From positions 1,674,001 through 1,738,000 of the forward strand of contig NC_016461.1 of assembly GCF_000226115.1 (NCBI RefSeq): a DNA stretch of 64,000 nt, read 5' to 3'. The stretch comes from Thermothielavioides terrestris NRRL 8126 (lineage: Eukaryota; Ascomycota; Sordariomycetes; Sordariales; Chaetomiaceae). Below the pieces are notes generated by a model. It did no database searches. It was not told the DNA's origin and was given only the letters and a program-made list of their open reading frames with translations. Position 1 is the stretch's first letter. Every line of letters begins with the position of its first letter. A program made the translations under genes and the position numbers. This document shows positions 57,656-64,000 of the stretch, piece after piece.

Positions 57656-59525
57656 ATGGCTACAGCATCAGTGTCAACACCCATCAAGTCCCATGCCGGA
57701 CTCTTCTCGACCCGTACCGCTGGCGGGCGGATGCCCCTAACCCCCTCCCCCCGTCAGCGCTCTTCCACCGCGAACGCCAACTCGTCTCCGTTCACGCCCG
57801 AAAAGACGGCCAATGACGGCCAGCGGGTGCCCTCCAAGTCGGTCTACAGCGGCAATCTCGCCGCCCACTTTGCCAAGTCCAAGAGCCATCGCGACTCGCC
57901 CAAATCCAACATCGCCCGCGTGGTGTCAACCCCGCGCAAAGCTCTTGAGCTGGGCATCTCCGACTTCACTCTCACCGGCACCGGCGCCCATGTCAAGACT
58001 CCGCCCAGCAACAAGAGCAAGAGGACAACTGTTGTCAGGCAGAAATCGAGCAAGACCACGCTGGCCTACAACGCGGACCGCTTCATTCCCAACCGGGCCG
58101 CGAGCTCTGCCATTGCGAATGTCGGGTCCGGCAAGATTGATATGCACGAGAAGCGCTCGAGAGCGGTCCACTGCGAGGGCTCGTCTGTCCTCTCGTCAGC
58201 AACCGAAGACGCCATTGCCGCCCTCGAGGGTCTCAACATCAACGAGGAGGAGACTGCTTCATACTCGCGGCCGTCACCCAATACAGTCGCCTATCAAGAC
58301 TCTCTGGCAAATGCTTGCGGCGTCAACCTGAAGACGCGCATCCTTGAGTTCAAGCCCGCGCCTCCCGAGTCGTCGAAGCCGATCGACCTGCGGCAGCAGT
58401 ACAATCGCCCGCTGAAGCCCGCCAACGCCAGCTCGGCTCAGTTCAGGAGGCGCATCGCCACCGCTCCGGAGCGCGTCCTGGATGCGCCCGGGCTCATCGA
58501 CGACTACTACCTCAACCTCCTGGACTGGAGCTCCTGCAACCAGGTCGCCATCGGGCTTGAGCGCAACGTCTACGTCTGGTCCGCGGACGAGGGCACGGTT
58601 AGCTGCCTCCTCGAGACGAGCCCCGATACGTACGTCAGCAGCGTCAAGTGGTCCGGAGACGGTGCATACGTGGGCGTCGGTCTCGGCACCGGCGAGGTGC
58701 AGATTTGGGACGTCGCCGAGGGTGTCAAGATCCGCAGCATGTTTGGCCACGACACGCGTGTGGGCGTCATGGGATGGAGCAAGCATATCCTCTCGACCGG
58801 TGCTAGGAGCGGGCTCGTCTTCAACCACGACGTCCGCGTTGCGGAGCACAAGGTCGCCGAGCTCGTCTCGCACACCTCGGAAGTCTGCGGTCTGGAATGG
58901 CGCTCCGACGGCGCGCAGCTTGCCACCGGCGGCAACGACAACCTCGTGTCGATCTGGGACGCTCGGTCTCTCGCCGTCCCCAAGTTCACAAAGACCAACC
59001 ACAAGGCGGCCGTCAAGGCGATCGCCTGGTGCCCGTGGAACATGAACCTGCTCGCCACCGGAGGCGGCTCGTACGACCGCCACATCCACTTCTGGAACAC
59101 CACGTCCGGCGCGCGCGTCAACAGCATCGACACGGGCTCGCAGGTCACCAGCCTCCGCTGGAGTCCCCACTACCGCGAGATCGTCAGCTCCAGCGGGTTC
59201 CCCGACAACTCGCTGAGCATCTGGAGCTATCCGACCCTGGTGCGCAACATCGAGATCCCCGCGCACGAGAGCAGAGTTCTCCACAGCTGCCTCAGCCCTG
59301 ATGGTCAGATGTTGGCCACAGCCGGTGAGCGCTCCCCAGCCTTTGTTTCCTTCTCGATTTCTCTTGTGAAGAGACATCGCATAATTACTAACACGCCACG
59401 CAGCTGCGGACGAGAGCTTGAAGTTCTGGAAGATCTTCGAGAAGAAGCCGGGAGCGGGCTCTGGCGTTGGCGGTGCCGGCGCATCGGCAAAGGCCGACAT
59501 GACCAAGCAGATGACCATTCGCTAG
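57656..59525 (+). CDS. CDC20: Cdc20/Fizzy activator of the anaphase-promoting complex
   Basis: WD40 co-activator that brings securin and cyclin B to the APC/C and is the target of the spindle checkpoint. Exons 57656-59324 and 59404-59525, 596 residues; the intron has a TTACTAAC branch sequence. The C-box DRFIPNR is at 141-147. The Mad2-binding type motif RILEFKPAPP lies at about 228-237 and indicates Cdc20 rather than Cdh1. TAPERVLDAPGLIDDYYLN opens the seven-bladed propeller, with repeats VQIWDV, VSIWDAR, IHFWNTT and LKFWKIF. The last exon ends QMTIR, the C-terminal Ile-Arg tail that docks on the APC/C. A possible destruction box RKALEL lies near residue 97; no KEN box was seen. The ATG at 57656 is used because the frame upstream has only a GTG. 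Confidence 0.95.
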
Positions 59526-60278
59526 AGCTTCCCACCGCTCCAGGCAAAACCCCCGCGGCAAGTCGGGTGTCCGAGTCTTAGTGTTCAGCCAACGGTAGGT
59601 ATTACATGGTTTCCCCTTCTGTTCTGACGAGTGTGAAATCAAGGCGAACGGATTCGGGGGTTCCTGGGCATCGATTGGGTTTCAGCACGGCGTTGGGGGT
59701 TGTTTCTCCGGTCTCTCACGCAATGCATCATGAGACGCCATCGTCACGCAGGGATGAACGGGAATCGGGCTTGGTCATGGGGTTACGAATACAGGAGACA
59801 TCTTTTTGTCTGTCGGTCTTAGGTCAGGGTAATTGCTTACCGTGTCTTGCATTGGACCAAATTAGATTGGTATTGTAAACTAGCTGTAGTCATAATTGGC
59901 GAGATAGGCCAAAGGAATGGAGTTGTGATTTTTGTAACTCTTGAGCGAAGGGGTGAACGCAACAGCAAACCCCATCCGTCACATCACTATGACCCTTGAT
60001 CAGAGAACTGGTAAGTAAGGGGTGTCCTGCCATAGGATCTCAAACAAGTCATTGAATCTCGGCAAGCGCAACTTTTATCTACGCTCAACTTTTCTAAATA
60101 GATGACACTACGTTACCAAAACAGCCAACCTGTCCCGTGTGGGATGAATGCATGCATGCGACCGTCTAACCAAGCTGCCACCCTTCCCATGCGCACTGAA
60201 AGTCAGAAAACCGCCGCCCCAAACCGCGCTCCGTCCCCTTCCACCCCCCAAAACCGCCATACCAGACACAGTAATGAA
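59526..60278. other. spacer between convergent CDC20 and VSB1-like genes
   Basis: 3' flanks only. No gene or element recognised. Confidence 0.5.
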
Positions 60279-63265
60279 TTAGCCAGCCATGGTCAACGTG
60301 TACGAGGTGATCACCGACATGCGCTCACTCGTCATCTTAAGCGAGATGCGCAGCAGCTCCTGCGCGACGTCCGCTTCCTCCTTCTGCAGCCTCGCCCAGC
60401 CCTCGGCGTCCATCAGCCAGACGACGCAGTCGCGCTCGACCACGCAGGTGGCGGTCCGGTTGGTCTCGGAGAAGAAGGGCAGCTCGCCGCAGGTCGTGCT
60501 GGCCACGATGCTCTCGAACAGCCAGCCCTGCGGCAGGTCGTACTCGGCGCGCAGGACGCCCGCCTCGACCAGGTAGAAGCCCTCGGCGCGCTCGCCGCGG
60601 CGGAACAGCACGGTGCCGGCGGGGTACGCGGCGCGGCGGAAGTAGGGCGCGGCGCGGAACCAGAAGTCCTCGTTCTTGTCGCTCACGTCGTGGAAAATCT
60701 GCAGCATCAGCCGGACCGGCTGCGTGAAGCTCTGCCAGCGGGTCGAGAGCCTGGCATCCACCTGCTTGAGGGACAGGCGCGCCGCCTCGCGGAGGTGGTC
60801 GCGGCGCGGGGACGAGGCGAGCAGATCGCGGGCTTGGTGGGCGCAGGGCGGCTGGGGCACGTCCAGGTTGGCCGTCGAGGCGGTGCGGGCGCTGGCTGAC
60901 TCTTGTTGGTTGAGGTACAGCGTCTTGAGAAGCTCGTTTTCGCAGTACTCCAGCGCCGAGTTGAGCTCCTGCATGAGCTTGACCTCAATGCCTTCCGCCC
61001 CAAGGCCGACCGTCCTCAGAGTGCGGCCCAGGCCGTGCTCCGGGTCGATGCCGCTTATAACAAGCTCGATTCGTTTGCCGTTCAGCAGGCGGCTGATGGT
61101 GTTGAAGACCTCGGCGGCTGAGTAGTCGACGCCCGTGACGAGCCAGAGGTCGAGGATCAGGAACTTGATCGGCCGTCTGCTGAACTCGTCATCGGCGATG
61201 AGGGCCCTGATCCTGTCTTCCACGCCGACGATGGTGCCAAAAAATAGATATCCAGAGAGCTTGATGATGCTGATTTGGCGGCCGACTTGCCGGAGATAGT
61301 GCTGCTGGGTCGGGTTCCTCCGCACGGTTGACCCTACCACCTCACCTGAGTAAGTAGCTCGGATGGCGGAAACTCGCGACGTCTGGAAGGTCAGGGACGC
61401 GAACGCCAAGAGAATGCCCACGCCGATCCCGACGACGAAATCATAGGTCCCCATGACGAGGACTATTGCCAGCACGGTCAAGTATTCGGCGAGCTTCAGC
61501 TTCTTTCTCGGCTGCCACACGGCCTCGACGAGCAGCTCGAAGCCCAGGTCGAAGATCAGGACACCGACCATCATAACGGGAATGAAACCGATCAGCGAAG
61601 GCCCGGTCAGCATGACCAAAAAGGTAAAACTCGCCAGCTCAACCCCGGCCAGGCGGGTGTTACCCCCTGAGCGCATAAAGAACAGGCTGTTCGAGTAGAC
61701 TAGGTAGTTTTGAATGCTGCCGGCCATGCCAGCGAGGAGATTCGAGTACCCGTGTAGCTTAAGCTCGTGGTCAAGATTGGCGTGATCCTCACCCGTGTTT
61801 AAAGCCAGCGCTGGCACGTTGATGGGAACGTGCAAGACGCCGAAGAAGGTGAGAGCAAGCATTGCCGGGACGCACTGTACAATAGCCCCCCACTGGACCA
61901 GCTCGAACTCTGTAACGTGGTCAGCTGGGACCGGATTGGGGGTGGGACGGGGTCCATACTGTATAGCGTGTAGAAATACCACCAAGGCTCTCCTGCGGGT
62001 GGACCTTCAAAGACCCAGCCGCCGTCTCTCAGCTTCTGCGGGTCCAACAAGTTGAAGGCAGCGGTCGAGGCGTAGAAGACCGCGGGGATGGCGAGGATGT
62101 ACAAGGGTAGGAAGTACTTGGACGTGATCCTTGACTGGGCGGTAAACAGGATGACAGCCAGGGCGAGGGGGATGATCCAAAGGGCAAGAGTATCGGCCCG
62201 TGTCAGCCGGTGGAGCGTGTCAAGGTCGTAGTTGAAGCTGCCCTCCAGGCGCGCCGTCACCTCAAAACCTGTCGCAACCAAGAACAAGCCAACGCCTCCA
62301 ATGCAGCCGATCAGAATATGGCGTGGGATAAACCCAACCAGATAGCCAAACCTGAACCTGCCCATCAGGTAGAACACGGCGCCCGTCAGGATGGCGCTCA
62401 GCGCGTACGACGTGATAGTTGTGGCAATGACAGCCTCGGGCTTGTCTTCACCAACGGCATCAGCGATGGTGGCGGCCATGTTGTGGAAGAAGGGCACAAC
62501 TTCGATCTGCCCGATTGTCAGCCAATACTCAGCAGCTCCGGGGGGTCATCCATCTGTGTGCGCACCAGTTCGGAACCTATTCCGCCCTTGAATATGCTCC
62601 CCGCTGAGAAGGTGAATTGAGATATAATACAGCTGACGTAGAACATCGATATCCCCGCGGATCCCAGGCTCGCAAAGATGGGGCTTCCCAGGGGAAACAA
62701 GATCATGCCTGCGTCCCGTCAGCGGGTGGATGGGCTAAGCCAATGCTTCGTCGCAGCACTTACCATATGACAACGCATCCAAAATGTTGAGGAGCAAGCC
62801 AACAACAACAGCAGGCAGGCAGGCCACAGGTGCGACGAAGACGGCCTCCCAAAGGGCATGGCGGTCCCAGTGGCTCGGATGCACGATGGTGGAGGCGATA
62901 CGGGACGCCCAGCCTTCCATGCGCCGGAAGGAGTCGGCCATGCTCGCAAGCCATGACCTGCGGGTCGGTGGTTTCTGGCCCTCCAAGTCAGAGCCATGGC
63001 TAATTCCGTGACTGGCTCCATAGCCTCCCTGGCTTTCCGGCGGTGTCGTAGCCAGCAATGGCGAGATCTCGCTCACATCCCCGGGGGTGTCACGGCGGAC
63101 GGGCAGCGGCCGGGGTTCAGAAGCCGTCGCTCCAATGACGGTCTCTTGGCTATCAGTATCGGCCCCGTCCGCCTGGTCGTCATCGTCCTCATGGACTTGA
63201 TCGGACTTGGATGCGTAAGCATAACTCTTGCCTGGTGGCGATCTCTTGAACATGGCGGCTAGCAT
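60279..63265 (-). CDS. VSB1: VSB1-like SLC26-family membrane transporter with STAS and cNMP-binding domains
   Basis: Minus-strand exons 63265-62764, 62708-62566, 62506-61960 and 61909-60279, 940 residues. A disordered acidic N-terminus of about 140 residues leads to a sulphate-permease-type membrane domain: VAPVACLPAVVVGLLLNILDALSYG, SLGSAGISMFYVSC, EVVPFFHNMA, GYLVGFIPRHILIGCIGGVG, VPINVPALALNTGED and the later segments. Then come a STAS domain near 600-735 (ISIIKLSGYLFFGT, FLILDLWLVTGVDYSA) and a cyclic-nucleotide-binding-type domain near 805-915 (YPAGTVLFRRGERAEGFYLVEAG, GELPFFSETNRTATCVVERD). This exact plan matches yeast YGR125W/Vsb1, a vacuolar membrane protein for basic amino acid storage, rather than plasma-membrane sulphate permeases. 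The PFFSETNRTATC phosphate cassette lacks the usual RAA order, so nucleotide binding is uncertain. The ATG at 63253 is an alternative start. Confidence 0.92.
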
Positions 63266-64000
63266 CGAGAGCCACCCAGTCGACACTCTCTATGCCGAGC
63301 TCTTTCTCAAGACGTCCACCTCACAATCGCAACAATGACCAGACTGAGCGGGGTAAAAATCACGCGGATGTAGCATGGTGAGTTGCAGGGTGTGGATTGC
63401 GAAATTGCAGAAAGGAGGAGAGATTGCAGCTTGAGGTCGACTCGGGACCCGTCAAGGTTCGTTCGGTCATGGGCGATAAGCCCACTGCACCTACGGTGGA
63501 AATTTTATCTGCCTAGGCCAAGGCAGGTGGCGGATAACTAAGGTAACTCATACCCGCCTAGATCATGTTCACAGAGGTAATTCTAGCGTCAGTGATAGTG
63601 AACTGCCAGGCACCTCTTTGCGCTTGGCAGGGTGCCAATTGGCTGACTAAGCTCGGTGGGCGAATGTCAAAGCACGCCTCCCGCGCTTCTGGAACTTGCG
63701 CCCGGCAACTCGCCAGCGCAAACACCGTCCTCACAAGGCTCTGGCGCAACACTGCAAAACACGAGATACGACACCCTACAATTTAGAGGTGCAGTATTAC
63801 GGACATTGCGCATGTTTTGAGCGGCAGAGAAGACCAGAAAGCACCGCATCCTAAGCACGCTGGGCTGCGTTGCTGGCGGGGTCCGCATTCCAATAATCGC
63901 CACCTCTCGCTCTGATCCCCGGTCGACCCCAGCAACTCGTCACCGCGATCAGGCCCGGTCCGACCGGCGGCTGAGCAGAGTAACAAGCGCAAGAGGTGAT
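63266..64000. other. right-edge spacer upstream of VSB1-like gene
   Basis: Promoter side of the minus-strand VSB1-like gene. Small open frames on both strands show no recognisable features. Confidence 0.45.

Noticed and set aside
58274..59518. 414-residue open frame on the minus strand
   Set aside because: Antisense shadow of CDC20 exon 1.
1..64000. Biosynthetic cluster, CRISPR array or defence system
   Set aside because: Genes are unrelated eukaryotic housekeeping and regulatory loci with individual promoters; no regularly spaced direct repeats with spacers were seen.

Overview
The window is nuclear DNA from a filamentous ascomycete, most likely a Sordariomycete of the Sordariales/Chaetomiaceae type. 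Evidence: GC-rich coding DNA; short introns (50-200 nt) with GT..AG ends and CTAAC/CTGAC-like branch sites close to the acceptor; an AbaA-type TEA regulator; and orthologues of single-copy fungal genes. No rRNA, tRNA or CRISPR array was recognised. Exon limits were read by eye from splice signals, frame continuity and remembered family sequences; no search or alignment was run.

Layout, left to right. 0.2-0.7 kb: RPB10, a subunit shared by RNA polymerases I, II and III. 4.2-6.8 kb: a seven-exon conserved-looking protein with Cys/Trp-rich helical repeats and no assigned function. 8.1-9.3 kb (-): an orphan Pro/Ser/Glu repeat protein. 9.9-11.1 kb (-): EFM2-type eEF2 lysine methyltransferase. 12.3-13.5 kb (-): an orphan helical protein. 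13.5-20.5 kb: a 7 kb spacer with no convincing gene. 20.5-23.0 kb: ELL-type RNA polymerase II elongation factor. 24.3-25.1 kb (-): LC8 dynein light chain split over seven tiny exons. 26.5-29.3 kb: MRD1, five RRMs. 30.0-33.7 kb: AbaA TEA/ATTS regulator. 36.2-37.7 kb: secreted protein whose predicted mature end is His. 38.6-39.6 kb (-): cyclophilin H. 40.2-42.5 kb (-): DUS3. 44.0-45.7 kb: kelch protein. 46.3-47.1 kb (-): RCF2-like HIG1-family protein. 51.0-53.5 kb: SFP1-like zinc-finger protein. 54.4-56.8 kb (-): Ral2-like kelch-BTB protein. 57.7-59.5 kb: CDC20. 60.3-63.3 kb (-): VSB1-like SLC26/STAS/cNMP transporter.

The clearest unannotated structure is a family of three short non-autonomous DNA transposons (MITEs; 413, 389 and 394 bp) at 25687-26099, 42825-43213 and 48497-48890. 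All lie in the same orientation, have about 38-bp terminal inverted repeats and 8-bp target-site duplications (two perfect, one with a single mismatch). Each carries inside it exactly eight telomere-like hexamers in register (consensus ACCCTA). All three sit between the 5' ends of divergent gene pairs: LC8/MRD1, DUS3/kelch and RCF2/SFP1. The intergenic DNA is also dotted with short GTAC-centred words (TCCGTAC/GTACGGA and GGTACCT types).

Functionally the genes are mostly housekeeping: transcription (RPB10, ELL), ribosome and tRNA production and its control (MRD1, DUS3, EFM2, SFP1), splicing-associated folding (cyclophilin H), respiration (RCF2), mitosis and transport (CDC20, LC8), Ras signalling (Ral2-like), vacuolar transport (VSB1-like) and conidiation (AbaA). 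They are separately transcribed neighbours, not a cluster.
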